A DNA stretch of 64,000 nucleotides from Micromonospora sp. NBC_01813 (GCF_035917335.1 NZ_CP109067.1:2479001-2543000); one strand, 5' to 3'; counted from the stretch's first letter, positions 15,755-25,241 are shown. Numbers and translations are program-made. Notes: generated by a model from the letters alone, not told the origin.

Positions 15755-16981
15755 CAGCAGTCGCGCAGGTGGCGGCGCATCGCGGCGGAACCCGGGATAT
15801 CCCAGGACGAAGCTGGTGACCGCCGCCATGATCGACGCGCCGACCAGCACCGGTAGCGGTGGCCAGATCGCGTACAGCGCGGTGCTGGCAGTGGGGGCGA
15901 GCACGTAGGTGAGCCCGTTCGTCGCGCCGATCAGCCCGGCGAGGCCACCCTGTTCGTCCCGGTCGACCAGCATGGTCGGGCCGGCCACGTAGCCGGGCAT
16001 GGCGATGCCCATGCCGAGCCCGACCAGCCCCATCGAGACGACCAGGACGGCGGCGTGGGCGACGGGCACCAGCAGCACGAAGCCGACCACCGCGACGGCT
16101 CCGCCGACCCGCAGCAGCGTCGCCGGCCGCCACCGGCTGCGCGGGACGATCAGCGCCTGGGCGAGCACGATCCCGATGCCGGCGGCCGCCAGCACCGCCC
16201 CGGTCAGCAGGCCGGTCGCCTCGGCGTCGAGACCGAACCGGTCCTGCACGATGAACCCGCTGATCACCTGGACGAAGCCCAACGCGGTGAACATGCCGAA
16301 CCCGACCAGCAGGTACGGCCACACCCGGCGGTCCCATGGGCTGATCCGGACCGGTTCGTCGAGCAGCTCGGTGCGGGTTTCCCGGCGCAGCCGGACGGTG
16401 ACCAGGAACAGCCCGACGGCCAGCAGCACCGGCACCGCCAGCAGCGGCACCAGCAACCCGAACCCCGCGAGCGCGCCGCCGACGACCGCACCGGCGACCA
16501 TCGCGACGCCCTGGGCGGTGCCGATCCCGGCCATCCCCTTGACCCTGGCGCCCTCGTCGTCGGTGAGGTCGGCGATGTACGCCTGCGCGGTGGGCGCCAC
16601 CGCGGCGACCGCGATACCGAAGCCGACCCCGCGGCAGAGGACGAGGAGCAGGAACAGCACGGTGCCGGTGACCACCCCGCGCATTCCGAGCTGGGCGAGC
16701 AGCGCGAACAACGTCGTCGCCGTGGTGGCCAGCGCGAACGCGGCGACCAGCACCGGTTTGCGGCCCCACGACTGGGACCGCCGGCCCCACAGCTGGCTGG
16801 TCGCCACCATCATCAGGGCCGAGACGCCGACGATCGTCCCGACCTGCCACTCGGCCAGCCCGATCTCCCGCGACAGCGGAGCGATGATCGGGTTCAGCGC
16901 CATCTGGCCGAGGAAGATGAGAAAGACCGCAGCGAGCAGCACCGGGATCTGGTTTCCGACGGTCGACGGTGACGCTCTCAC
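15734..16981 (-). CDS. MFS transporter, probable drug efflux type
   Basis: Twelve-helix major facilitator of 415 residues. The helix 2-3 loop reads SQLWGRRSQSWGRKPVLV, a variant of the G-x3-D-x2-G-R-R motif without the acidic residue; helix 5 region VGFGIAVAAVAPTAQAYIADLTD resembles motif C-type antiporters. The GTG start (VRASPSTVGNQ) follows AGGGG; the longer frame adds a hydrophilic leader without a ribosome site. No obvious functional link to the neighbours. Substrate unknown. Confidence 0.83.
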   Translation of the reverse strand: MRASPSTVGNQIPVLLAAVFLIFLGQMALNPIIAPLSREIGLAEWQVGTIVGVSALMMVATSQLWGRRSQSWGRKPVLVAAFALATTATTLFALLAQLGMRGVVTGTVLFLLLVLCRGVGFGIAVAAVAPTAQAYIADLTDDEGARVKGMAGIGTAQGVAMVAGAVVGGALAGFGLLVPLLAVPVLLAVGLFLVTVRLRRETRTELLDEPVRISPWDRRVWPYLLVGFGMFTALGFVQVISGFIVQDRFGLDAEATGLLTGAVLAAAGIGIVLAQALIVPRSRWRPATLLRVGGAVAVVGFVLLVPVAHAAVLVVSMGLVGLGMGIAMPGYVAGPTMLVDRDEQGGLAGLIGATNGLTYVLAPTASTALYAIWPPLPVLVGASIMAAVTSFVLGYPGFRRDAPPPARLLPVADAR

Positions 16982-17156
16982 GGTGTGGTGCCCCTGTCGG
17001 CGGTGAGCTGGCCCTGCGGGGCGGTACGGCCCGCCTGACCTGCCCACCTCAGGATTTGATCAAGGCCACCCTAGCCCGGAAATCGGCCGTTTCCGCCGGT
17101 GAGCCTGCTCACCTCGGCAACGTCGATGCCGCGCTGGTCGCCTGCGCGGCGTGCGG

Positions 17157-18404
17157 TCAGCTCAGCAGGCTGTCGCCGATCCAGCCGTCGGCCTGAGCGC
17201 CGGGCGGGATCGCGAACACCGCCGACCCGATCGGGGTGACCCACTCGTTGAGCAGGTCGTGTTCGGCGAGACGGCGCTGGATCGGCAGGAACTGGGCGTC
17301 CACGTCGGCCTGGTACGCGGCGAAGATCAGACCGCTGTCCGGAGTGCCGTCGGCACCGGGCGCCCCGTCGTAGTTGTACGGCCGGCGCAGGATCTTGAAC
17401 CGGTCGTCGGAGATGTGCGCCCGGGTGACGTGGGAGAAGTCCGGCATGATCGGCAGGCCGACCTCGTTGACCGCGGTGAAGTCCGGCAGGTCGGTCTCCT
17501 TCTCGCCGGTCAGCGGGGCACCGGTGTCCAGCCGACGGCCGATCACCAACTCCTTGTCGACCCGGCCCAGCATGTCCCAGGTCTCCATCTCGGTGCGGAT
17601 CCTTCGGACCACCAGCGTGCTGCCGTCACGGTGCCACTGCGGTCCGTCGGTGACCCAGACCGCGTTGTCGAAGACGCTCGTGTCCGGCTTCGGGTTGGCG
17701 GTGCCGTCGATCTGACCCATGATGTTGCGTTGGGTGTGCGCCTCGTGTTCGACACCCCGACCGCGCCGGAAGCCCTGCTGCACCCAGCGGACCGAGGCGA
17801 ACGGCCGGGCGTCCTTGATCAGCATCCGCTGCGCGTGCGCGACGGTGATCGGGTCGTCGGCGCAGATCTGCAGCAACAGGTCGCCGCCGGACCAGCCGGG
17901 CTGCAGCTGGTCGATCGGAAAGGGCGGCAGGTCGGCGACGGACGCCGGTCGCCGGTCGGCGAGGCCGGCGGCGGCGTACAGCGCGGGGCCGAAGCCGAAG
18001 GTGATCGTCAGTCGGGCCGGCAGCACCGCGAGCTCCGGCTCGGTGTCGGCCAGGGCCGGGATGCCCTGGGTGAGCCGGGCCGCGTCGTCGCTGAGCAGCC
18101 GCAGCAACCGGGTCAGCGCCGCCCGGTCCGTCGCCGCGCCGAGGGTGAAGGCGACGAACGCGGCGTACGCCTGCGGTTCGGTGGCCACCCCGGCCTGGCG
18201 CGGGCCGTGGAACGCCACCGTGTCGGAGCCGAAGTCGACGGTCGGCGGGCCGTCGGCGCCGACAGCGGTGGCGGTCGGCTGCTGGCCGCCGGACAAAGCG
18301 GCGGCGACGGCCGCGCCGCTGGCGAGGGCACCGCCGAGCGCGGCCGCGCCCCCGGTGAGCAGCAGCCGGCGGTTCACCGGGGACGGTGCGGGTTGGTCGG
18401 TCAT
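17157..18404 (-). CDS. Tat-exported Dyp-type heme peroxidase
   Basis: Secreted B/A-type DyP peroxidase of 415 residues. The Tat signal NRRLLLTGGAAALGG is followed by an Ala-rich export region. The DyP signature GXXDG appears as MGQIDGTANP, giving the distal Asp; the proximal His lies in HVTRAHISDD and the distal Arg region in ILRRPYNYDG. It is the last gene of a copC-PCuAC-DyP operon, 5 bp after the chaperone. In Streptomyces lividans a similar secreted DyP works with copper chaperones in maturing a copper radical oxidase; iron uptake (EfeB) is the other known role, but no efeU/efeO genes are here. Confidence 0.9.
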   Translation of the reverse strand: MTDQPAPSPVNRRLLLTGGAAALGGALASGAAVAAALSGGQQPTATAVGADGPPTVDFGSDTVAFHGPRQAGVATEPQAYAAFVAFTLGAATDRAALTRLLRLLSDDAARLTQGIPALADTEPELAVLPARLTITFGFGPALYAAAGLADRRPASVADLPPFPIDQLQPGWSGGDLLLQICADDPITVAHAQRMLIKDARPFASVRWVQQGFRRGRGVEHEAHTQRNIMGQIDGTANPKPDTSVFDNAVWVTDGPQWHRDGSTLVVRRIRTEMETWDMLGRVDKELVIGRRLDTGAPLTGEKETDLPDFTAVNEVGLPIMPDFSHVTRAHISDDRFKILRRPYNYDGAPGADGTPDSGLIFAAYQADVDAQFLPIQRRLAEHDLLNEWVTPIGSAVFAIPPGAQADGWIGDSLLS

Positions 18405-18409
18405 GTCGC

Positions 18410-18982
18410 TCAGCCGTGGTCCATTTCCGTGGACGGGTCGTAGCTCTCCTCGGCACCGGCGAACGGCTTGGCGACCGCGGTGAATTCCGACGTCGCGCCG
18501 TCGGCGAAGGTCAGCGTGAGCGCGATCTCGTCGCCCGGCTGCACCGGCCGGGCGATGTCCATCAGCATGATGTGGTCGCCGCCGGGCTCCAGGGTGTGGC
18601 TGCCGCCAGCGGGCACGACGATCCCGCCGTCCTTCTCCCGCATCACCATCGCGCCGTCGCTCATCGCCATCTCGTGCAGTTCCACCGGCGAGATGTCCGT
18701 GGTGACGCTGGTGATGGTGACATCGGCCGTGGTGTCGTTGACGAGTACGCCGAACACGGCGGTCATGCCGTCGTCGGCGGCCTTGACCCAGGGGTCCTGG
18801 ACGACGAGTTCGGCGGCGGCGGCCGACGGGCCCGCCGACGCCTCGGGGGTGGGCTGGCTGGCGTCGGGCGTGCCGCTGTCACCGCAGCCGGCGAGGGCGA
18901 CGGCGACGCTGGCGATGCCGGACAGCACGGCGATCCGCGCCGCCTTCCGCCGCGCCGGACCGGGCTGGAGCACTGTCGACAT
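18410..18982 (-). CDS. PCu(A)C copper chaperone lipoprotein
   Basis: Periplasm-side copper(I) chaperone of 190 residues. Lipobox VALAGC anchors it outside the membrane, followed by a Ser/Pro/Ala linker. The PCuAC copper-binding pattern H-x-M ... M ... H-x-M is visible as ELHEMAM, GAMVM and GDHIMLMDI. The protein ends with an Asp/His-containing tail (DPSTEMDHG). Start ATG after GAGGAGA. Middle gene of the copC-PCuAC-DyP operon; probably delivers Cu to an extracytoplasmic cuproenzyme. Confidence 0.9.
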   Translation of the reverse strand: MSTVLQPGPARRKAARIAVLSGIASVAVALAGCGDSGTPDASQPTPEASAGPSAAAAELVVQDPWVKAADDGMTAVFGVLVNDTTADVTITSVTTDISPVELHEMAMSDGAMVMREKDGGIVVPAGGSHTLEPGGDHIMLMDIARPVQPGDEIALTLTFADGATSEFTAVAKPFAGAEESYDPSTEMDHG

Positions 18983-19051
18983 GGTCGTTCTCCTCACGAG
19001 TCGCACGACCGGAATAGTCGTCCACCAGCCCGCGATGGTTCCCGAAGTGAA

Positions 19052-19627
19052 TCAGGTCACACGTCGACGGCGAAGCATGACGGCGGCGAGGGCACCCGCC
19101 GCCACCAGCACCACGGCGCCGCCGACGGCGTACGGCCACCATCCGCCACCGCCGCTCGCACCGTCCGCCGGCCCGTCCGCATCCGGGTCCGACGTCGGCT
19201 GCCCGGCGCCCGGGTCCGCCGCCGCCGCGTCGGTCAGCGGGGCGTTCACCGCGAACCGGAACGCGCCCTGGACCGGATGGCCGTCGGCCGACACCACCCG
19301 GTAGGCGACCGTGTAGACCCCGTCGGGCAGCGGATTCACCGGACGTACGACGCCGCGCTGCTGATCGACGGTCGGCCCGTCGACCGGCAACTGCGCACCG
19401 GCGACATCGGTGATCACGATCGTGGTGTACTCGGCGTTGAGCCGCTCGGTGAACTCCAGCACGATCTCCTCGGGCGACTGCGCCACCCGGGTGTTCTGCC
19501 CAGGCTGGCTGCTGGCCAACGCGTTGTGGGCCAGGGCCGGCGAGGCCGGCAGGATGATCGCGGCCACGGCGAGCAGGGCCGCCGCGAACCCACGGGTGAC
19601 ACGGACGAGCAGGTCGGATCTGGGCAC
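19052..19627 (-). CDS. copC: Copper-binding protein CopC family with C-terminal membrane anchor
   Basis: Secreted protein of 191 residues. A Sec signal ends at ALA-H, which leaves the copper-binding His as the mature N-terminus, as in CopC. The beta-sandwich has the typical start HNALASSQPGQNTRV and the ligand motif SADGHPVQGAFRF. A low-complexity Ala/Asp/Gly/Pro linker leads to one transmembrane helix (YAVGGAVVLVAAGALAAVML) and Arg tail. GTG start after GGAGG. First gene of the copper/DyP operon; divergent from the MFS gene. Confidence 0.9.
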   Translation of the reverse strand: MPRSDLLVRVTRGFAAALLAVAAIILPASPALAHNALASSQPGQNTRVAQSPEEIVLEFTERLNAEYTTIVITDVAGAQLPVDGPTVDQQRGVVRPVNPLPDGVYTVAYRVVSADGHPVQGAFRFAVNAPLTDAAAADPGAGQPTSDPDADGPADGASGGGGWWPYAVGGAVVLVAAGALAAVMLRRRRVT

Positions 19628-19798
19628 GGACGGGACCTCCAGTCGAAACGGCGCCAGCGGCGACCGGACCGCCATTCGACCATCCCACGGGTTCGCGGTG
19701 CGACGGCCGGTCGGTTGGTCCGGCGACCGACGGCGGTCACGGGAACCCGACGGTACGGCGAACCGACTGATGTTGCGGCAGTGAGAGGAGGCCTCGGG

Positions 19799-20968
19799 GT
19801 GCGGACACGATGGTGGGCGTCGACGATGGTGGCGACCACGGCGATGGCGGTGTCGATGCTGCCGCTGTACGCGGTCAGCGCGCTCGGACCGTATCTGGCC
19901 GACGGTCTGGGCGTGTCCCGGGCGGCGGTCGGGGTGCCGGTGACGGTGGCCTTCGCGGTCGCCGCCACGGTGTCGCTGGTCGCCGGCCGGCTGGTCGATT
20001 CGGTCGGTGCCCGGCGCGGGCTGATCTGGCTGGCGGCGGTCGTCGCGGCGGCGCTGCTGGCCGGATCCGCCGCCGGCAGCTACCCGGTGCTGGTCGCCGC
20101 GGTCGCGGTGGCCGGGCTGGGGATGGCGTTGGCGAACCCGGCGACGAACGTGCTGGTGGCCGCGACGGTGCCGGCACCGCGACGGGGCACCGCGGTCGGG
20201 CTCAAACAGTCCGGGGTGCAGCTCGCCGCGGTGGCATGCGGGCTGGCGTTGCCGGCGGTCGCGGTCGGCTTCGGCTGGCGGGCCGGGTTGGCGCTCGCCG
20301 GCCTGCTCGCGCTGGCGTTGCTCGCGGTGACCTGGTGGCAGGTGCCGCGCCCGGCACCGCGCGAACGCCCGGCCGGGCCGTGGTGGGTGTGGACGCGTCC
20401 GCCGGGCTGGGTGGCCGGGCTGATGGGCTACTCGCTGCTGCTGGGCACCGGCCTGTCCGCTGTCAACACCTACCTGCCGCTGTACGGCGTACAGCAGCTG
20501 CGGCTGGCGGGCTGGTCGGCCGGGGCCCTGCTGGCGGTGTTCGGTGCCGCCGGTGTCGTCGGCCGACTGTGGTGGACCCGGTGGGCGGACCGGCTGCCGG
20601 AGGTGACGTCGGCGCTGGCCAGTCTGTCGCTGGTGGCCGGTGCGTCGGCGGTGCTGGTGCTGCTGGCCGGGCAGTGGCCGCCGCTGGTGTGGTTGGGTGC
20701 GATCGGGGTCGGCATGTCGGCGACCGGGGCGAACGCGGTGTCGATGCTCGCCGTGGTGCGGGACAAGGCTGCGACCGGGCATGCCTCGGCGCTGGTGTCG
20801 ACCGGCTTCTTCGGCGGTTTCGTCGTCGGTCCGGCCGGCTTCGGGCTCCTCGCCGACCTGGCCGGCTACTCCCTCGCCTGGGGGGTGGTCGCCGCCGTGT
20901 TCGCCGCCTCGGCGGTGGCTGGGCGGCAGTTGGCCGCCCGCCGGCTCAGGTCGGCGGTGCCGGCGTGA
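19799..20968 (+). CDS. MFS transporter (CynX/NarK-like)
   Basis: Twelve-helix major facilitator, 389 residues. The loop VAGRLVDSVGARRGLIW is the MFS A-motif; helix 4-5 contain GMALANPATNVLVAATVPAPRRGTAVGLKQSG, typical of the OPA/cyanate-permease branch. The GTG start follows GAGGAGG. The stop overlaps the next ATG (TGATG), so it is coupled to the GH88 gene. It probably imports the small unsaturated sugar or acid that the hydrolase uses, but that is inference. Confidence 0.85.
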   Translation: MRTRWWASTMVATTAMAVSMLPLYAVSALGPYLADGLGVSRAAVGVPVTVAFAVAATVSLVAGRLVDSVGARRGLIWLAAVVAAALLAGSAAGSYPVLVAAVAVAGLGMALANPATNVLVAATVPAPRRGTAVGLKQSGVQLAAVACGLALPAVAVGFGWRAGLALAGLLALALLAVTWWQVPRPAPRERPAGPWWVWTRPPGWVAGLMGYSLLLGTGLSAVNTYLPLYGVQQLRLAGWSAGALLAVFGAAGVVGRLWWTRWADRLPEVTSALASLSLVAGASAVLVLLAGQWPPLVWLGAIGVGMSATGANAVSMLAVVRDKAATGHASALVSTGFFGGFVVGPAGFGLLADLAGYSLAWGVVAAVFAASAVAGRQLAARRLRSAVPA

Positions 20969-22155
20969 TGCAGCAGCGACTGCCGGCCCGGGCCACCGCT
21001 GGCACGCCCGCGCACCGGGCCGCGCTGGCGGCGATGCTGGACCGGCTGCCCCGGGTCCACGCCGCGGTCGGTGACCGGTTCCCGCTGTACGCTGATCCGG
21101 TCACCGGGAGCTGGGTGAGCACCCGGCGTGGGTCGTGGGTCGGCGGGTTCTGGGCCGGGCTGCGCTGGCTCGGGGCGGCGGTCCACGACGACCCCACGTC
21201 CCGGGCAGCGGCGGCGGCGCTGACCGATCGGCTGGCGGCGCGGGCCGGCGACGACACGGTGACCCGGGCGATGACGTTCTGGTACGGCGCGGCCGGAACC
21301 GGCGGGCGGCTCTGCCGGGACCCGGCGGCGGACCGGGTGGCGGCGGTCGGGGCCCGGGCGCTGGCGGACTCGTTCGACGCCACCCACGGGGTGTTCCCGG
21401 TCGGGTCGGCGTTCGGTGGGCCGCCGCGGCCACGGGTCGGCATCGACGCGCTCGCCGCCGTGGTGTCGCTGCTGTGCTGGGCCGACGGGCCGTCGACCGA
21501 TGACGGACCGTCGACCGGTCTCGGCGGCGCGGGCGGCGGCGGGCCGTACCGGCGGCTCGCCGGTCGGCATGCGCGGACCTGCGCCCGGCTGCTGGTCGCC
21601 GACGACGGCCAGGTGCTGGCCGAACGCGACCTGCCCGCCGGGCAGGCCCCGTCACCGCGTGCCGAGGTGTGGTCGCGCGGGCAGGCCTGGGGGATGCTCG
21701 GCTTCGCGGTGGCCGCCGACCGGCTCGGCGACGACTTCACCGACGTGGCGCGGCGGACCACCGACTGGTGGCTGGCCGGCACCGGAGCAGGACCGGCGAC
21801 CGAGGCAGGACCAGCGACCGGCACCGGAGCCCGACCGGCGACGGCCCGGACACCGCCGGCGGTGTTCGGTCGGGCCGGTGCCCCGGTGGACACCTCGGCG
21901 GCGGCGATCGCCGCGGCGGCGTTGTGGACGCTCGGCGGGCAGCCGCACCCGTGGGCGGCACGGTACCGACAGGCGGCCGTCGACACCGTCGACGGCCTGC
22001 TCGCCGAACACCTGGCCGCCGACGGTGCCTTACGCGGCGGCTGCTACGACCTGGCCGGCGACGTCGCCTGCCGGCACGAGCTGATCTGGGGCGACTACTT
22101 CCTGGCCGCCGTGCTGGCGGTGGCTTGCGACGCCGTACCGCAGGTCGCCTGGTAG
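20968..22155 (+). CDS. Glycoside hydrolase family 88-like protein (unsaturated uronyl hydrolase)
   Basis: (alpha/alpha)6-barrel enzyme, 395 residues, no signal peptide, so intracellular. GH88/GH105 landmarks: SWVGGFWAGLRWLG near residue 55, GIDALAAVVSLLCWA carrying a candidate catalytic Asp, the conserved WSRGQAWGMLGFA, DTSAAAIAAAALW, and the C-terminal HELIWGDYFLAAVL. Such enzymes remove 4,5-unsaturated uronic acids from lyase products. An internal Thr/Gly/Pro-rich insert (residues about 270-295) is unusual. Coupled to the MFS gene. Its last 61 bp overlap the convergent acyl-CoA dehydrogenase gene. Confidence 0.8.
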   Translation: MQQRLPARATAGTPAHRAALAAMLDRLPRVHAAVGDRFPLYADPVTGSWVSTRRGSWVGGFWAGLRWLGAAVHDDPTSRAAAAALTDRLAARAGDDTVTRAMTFWYGAAGTGGRLCRDPAADRVAAVGARALADSFDATHGVFPVGSAFGGPPRPRVGIDALAAVVSLLCWADGPSTDDGPSTGLGGAGGGGPYRRLAGRHARTCARLLVADDGQVLAERDLPAGQAPSPRAEVWSRGQAWGMLGFAVAADRLGDDFTDVARRTTDWWLAGTGAGPATEAGPATGTGARPATARTPPAVFGRAGAPVDTSAAAIAAAALWTLGGQPHPWAARYRQAAVDTVDGLLAEHLAADGALRGGCYDLAGDVACRHELIWGDYFLAAVLAVACDAVPQVAW

Positions 22156-23270
22156 TCGGCGAGCAGCCGGGCGGCGACGGTGGTGACGTGCAACTCGTCC
22201 GGGCCGTCGAGGATCCGGGCGGCCCGGGCGGCGCGCAGCAGCATCGCCAACGGGGTGTCGTCGGTCAGCCCTTCGGCCCCGTACACCTGGATCGCCCGGT
22301 CCACGACGGCGTGGAACGCCCGGGCGGCGACGACCTTCGCGGTGCCGGCCGCGGTCCGGGCGTCGTCACCGGCGGCCAGCGCGGCGACCGCCGCGTGGGT
22401 CAGCGCCCGGGCGGCGGCCAACTCGGCGTGGCTGTCGAAGACGTAGCCGTGCAGCAGTTGCATGTCGGCCAGCGGCCGCGTCCCGATCCGGCGGCGCACC
22501 AGCCGGTCGCGCATCAGGTCGAAGGCGCGGGCGGTCTGGCCGAGCCACCGCAGGCAACGCAGGGTACGGCCGAGGGTCAGCCGGCCGGCGACGATACGCA
22601 GGCCGGCGCCGGGGGCACCGATGAGATGGTCGGCCGGCACCCGGACGTCGGCCAGGGCGATCTCGTACTGCCCGCCCACGCCGAGCACCGGCAGTTCGCG
22701 CACGATCCGGTAGCCGGGCGCGGTGGTCGGCACCACCAGCAGGCTGAACTCGGTCCGGCCCGGCCCGGTGCGGCAGACCACCGTGGTGAACCCTGCGTCG
22801 GCGGCCCGGCTGGTGAACCATTTGCGGCCGGTGATCACCCAGTCGTCCCCGTCGCGGACCGCCCGGGTGTCCAACGCGGCGGGATCGGTGCCGGGTACGC
22901 CCGGTTCGGTCATCGCGAAGCTCGGCGGGCAGCCGCCGGCGACCATCGGCCGCAGGTACCGCTCGCGTACCGCCGGAGTCGCGTGGGTGTCCAGCATCGA
23001 GGCGTCGAGCAGCAGATCCGAGCCGAGCACGGTCGGGCCGAAGTCGCTGTGCGCCTCGACCTCGGCCAGCCGGGCATACCCGGTCAGCGCCAACCCCTGC
23101 CCGCCGAGCGCTGCCGGCAGCGGTATCGCCCACAACCCGGCGGCGCGGGCCTGCCGTTGCAGGTCCACCAGGGCGGCCCGCGCCGCGTCGCCGCCGGCGG
23201 CGAGCAGCGGTTCGGCCGGCACCACCCGGCCACGGACGAACCCCGCCACTTCATGTTCCAGATCGGGCAC
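22095..23270 (-). CDS. Acyl-CoA dehydrogenase family protein
   Basis: FAD-dependent acyl-CoA dehydrogenase of 391 residues. Substrate/flavin motifs: PPSFAMTEPGVPGTDPAALDTRA and WVITGRKWFTS in the central beta domain, GRTLRCLRWLGQTARAFD and the C-terminal IQVYGAEGLTDDTPLAMLLRAARAARILDGPDELH, where the Glu/Gly pair corresponds to the base-bearing loop of ACADs. It diverges from the CoA-transferase gene with a 93-bp shared promoter gap, suggesting a joint pathway in which an acyl-CoA formed by the transferase or ligase is desaturated. Confidence 0.87.
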   Translation of the reverse strand: MPDLEHEVAGFVRGRVVPAEPLLAAGGDAARAALVDLQRQARAAGLWAIPLPAALGGQGLALTGYARLAEVEAHSDFGPTVLGSDLLLDASMLDTHATPAVRERYLRPMVAGGCPPSFAMTEPGVPGTDPAALDTRAVRDGDDWVITGRKWFTSRAADAGFTTVVCRTGPGRTEFSLLVVPTTAPGYRIVRELPVLGVGGQYEIALADVRVPADHLIGAPGAGLRIVAGRLTLGRTLRCLRWLGQTARAFDLMRDRLVRRRIGTRPLADMQLLHGYVFDSHAELAAARALTHAAVAALAAGDDARTAAGTAKVVAARAFHAVVDRAIQVYGAEGLTDDTPLAMLLRAARAARILDGPDELHVTTVAARLLADYQATCGTASQATASTAARK

Positions 23271-23363
23271 GACGCTCCTCCGGGAGATACACCGTCGCCA
23301 TCGGACGGATAGTTTTCCGCCGCGCCGGGAACTGGATCGGCGGGGTCCGCGACTACTGCAGAC

Positions 23364-25241
23364 GTGACAGTTGATGTCGGAGGCACCGGTACCGTAGTCG
23401 GTCCGGCGGGCGGTTCAGTTCCGGGCGGACCGCTGGCGGATCACGTCCTGCGCGGCGCGGCCGGCTCCACCGCCGACCGGGTCCTCGCCCGCCACCTGAC
23501 CGAGCTCGGCGCGGCCCGGGCAGCCGACGACGGGCCGCTGCGGCTCACCGGCCCCGGCCTCGCGGAGCTACCGGTGCACCTCGACTGGGCCGAGCCGGTA
23601 GTGGCTGCGGCGGACACCGACGGGTCGACGCCGCTGCTCGACGAGGTGACCGCCCAGGCCCGGTACGGCCTGATGGCGGTGCACGGCCGGGCCCGGGGCG
23701 GGCCGGCCCGGATCGCCGTGGACTACGTCGGCACCGCCGCCGGGGTGCTCGCCGCCCAAGGTGTCCTGGCCGCGCGGCTGGCCGGTCTGCGTGGTGGCCC
23801 GCAGACCGGCCAGCTGCACGTGTCGGTGGCCGGGGCGGCGCTGCTCACCGTCTCGCAGTACCTCGCCGCCGGCAGCGCCGCCGACCCCGAGTACGTCGAG
23901 GCGCCGGCCACCGCCGGCACTCCCCCGCCGTTCGCCTGCGCCGACGGGGTGTGGGTCGAGTTGGAGACCCTCGATCCGGGGCCGTGGCATCAACTGTGGA
24001 CCAGTCTGGGTGTCGAACCGTCGGTGGCGGGCCGCGCCTGGCGGGCCTTCGTGCTGCGGTACGCGACAGCGACCGCCCCGCTGCCGGTGCAGCTGCACGC
24101 CGCCGTCGGAGCCGTGCCGCTGGCCCGGCTGCGCGAGTTGGCGCAGGCCGCCGGGGTCGCCGTCGCGCCGGTACGCGGACACGCCGAACGCTGCCACGAC
24201 CGGTACCAGCCGGGGGCCGCCGACCCACCGTGGACCATCGGGTCCGGACCGGCGGTGACCACCGGCGTGCTGCCCGGCCGGTGGCGCGCGGGCGGCGGGC
24301 CGCTGGCCGGGCTGCGGATCGTCGAGGTCGGCCGGCGCATCCAGGGGCCGTTGGCCGGTCAGGTGCTGCGGCTGCTCGGTGCCGAGGTGATCCGGGTCGA
24401 ACCGGCCGGCGGCGACCCGCTGCGGGGCATGCCGCCGATGGTCGGTGACTGCTCGGCCCGGTTCCTCGCCCTGAACCGGGGCAAACGGATCGTCGAGGCC
24501 GACCTGCGCAGCCCGGCCGGGCGGGCGACGGTCCGGGACCTGGCCGCCGCCGCGGACGTCTTTCTGCACAACTGGGCACCCGGCAAGGCCGCCCAGCTCG
24601 GGCTGGACGCCGCCGACCTGTGGGCCGGCAACCCGCGCCTGGTGTACGCGTACGCCTCGGGTTGGGGTGCCGCCTACGGCGACGACCCGCCGCCGGGCAC
24701 CGACTTCATGGTGCAGGCGTACGCCGGGCTCGGCGCCCACCTGCGGCCGTACGGCGAGGCACCGGCCGGCTCGCTGATGACCCTGTTGGACGTCCTCGGT
24801 GGACTTGTCGCCGCACAGGGTGTCCTGGCCGGACTCGTCGCCGGTCACCGCGACGGTCGCGGCCAGCGGGTGGACAGCAGCCTGCTGTCCGCCGCCGGGG
24901 TGTTGCAGGGGCCGATGCTGCGCGGCGAGCAACCCGCCCGGCGCGGTCGGGATCCGCTCGACGGCCCGTTGCCGGCCGTCGGTGGCCACCTCGCCGTACC
25001 CGCCGACACCACACCGGCCCGGCTGACCCGCCTCACCGGTGCCACCGGACCGACCGACGCACTGGACCGGCTGGCCGGGCTGCCGGTCGCCGACGCCGTC
25101 GCGCTGCTGCGCGCCGGGGACGTCGCCGCGGTGCCGGTCTGCCCGGACCCCGGTCTGCTCGCCGCCGATCCGGCCTTCGGCGCGCTGCTCGACATCGACG
25201 GCTGCGCCTTCGTCACGTCCCCCTGGAGGTTCGTCCGTTGA
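23364..25241 (+). CDS. CaiB/BaiF-family (type III) CoA-transferase, tandem fused form
   Basis: Protein of 625 residues, about one and a half times a single CaiB domain. The C-terminal part is a canonical family III transferase: LAGLRIVEVGRRIQGPLAGQVLRLLGAEVIRVEP, RFLALNRGKRIVEADL and the region GTDFMVQAYAGLG with the candidate catalytic Asp. The first ~290 residues are a degenerate CaiB-like half with no such Asp. It would move CoA between carboxylic acids. First gene of an operon with the ligase and three ABC genes; stop and next start overlap as TTGA. Confidence 0.85.
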   Translation: MTVDVGGTGTVVGPAGGSVPGGPLADHVLRGAAGSTADRVLARHLTELGAARAADDGPLRLTGPGLAELPVHLDWAEPVVAAADTDGSTPLLDEVTAQARYGLMAVHGRARGGPARIAVDYVGTAAGVLAAQGVLAARLAGLRGGPQTGQLHVSVAGAALLTVSQYLAAGSAADPEYVEAPATAGTPPPFACADGVWVELETLDPGPWHQLWTSLGVEPSVAGRAWRAFVLRYATATAPLPVQLHAAVGAVPLARLRELAQAAGVAVAPVRGHAERCHDRYQPGAADPPWTIGSGPAVTTGVLPGRWRAGGGPLAGLRIVEVGRRIQGPLAGQVLRLLGAEVIRVEPAGGDPLRGMPPMVGDCSARFLALNRGKRIVEADLRSPAGRATVRDLAAAADVFLHNWAPGKAAQLGLDAADLWAGNPRLVYAYASGWGAAYGDDPPPGTDFMVQAYAGLGAHLRPYGEAPAGSLMTLLDVLGGLVAAQGVLAGLVAGHRDGRGQRVDSSLLSAAGVLQGPMLRGEQPARRGRDPLDGPLPAVGGHLAVPADTTPARLTRLTGATGPTDALDRLAGLPVADAVALLRAGDVAAVPVCPDPGLLAADPAFGALLDIDGCAFVTSPWRFVR

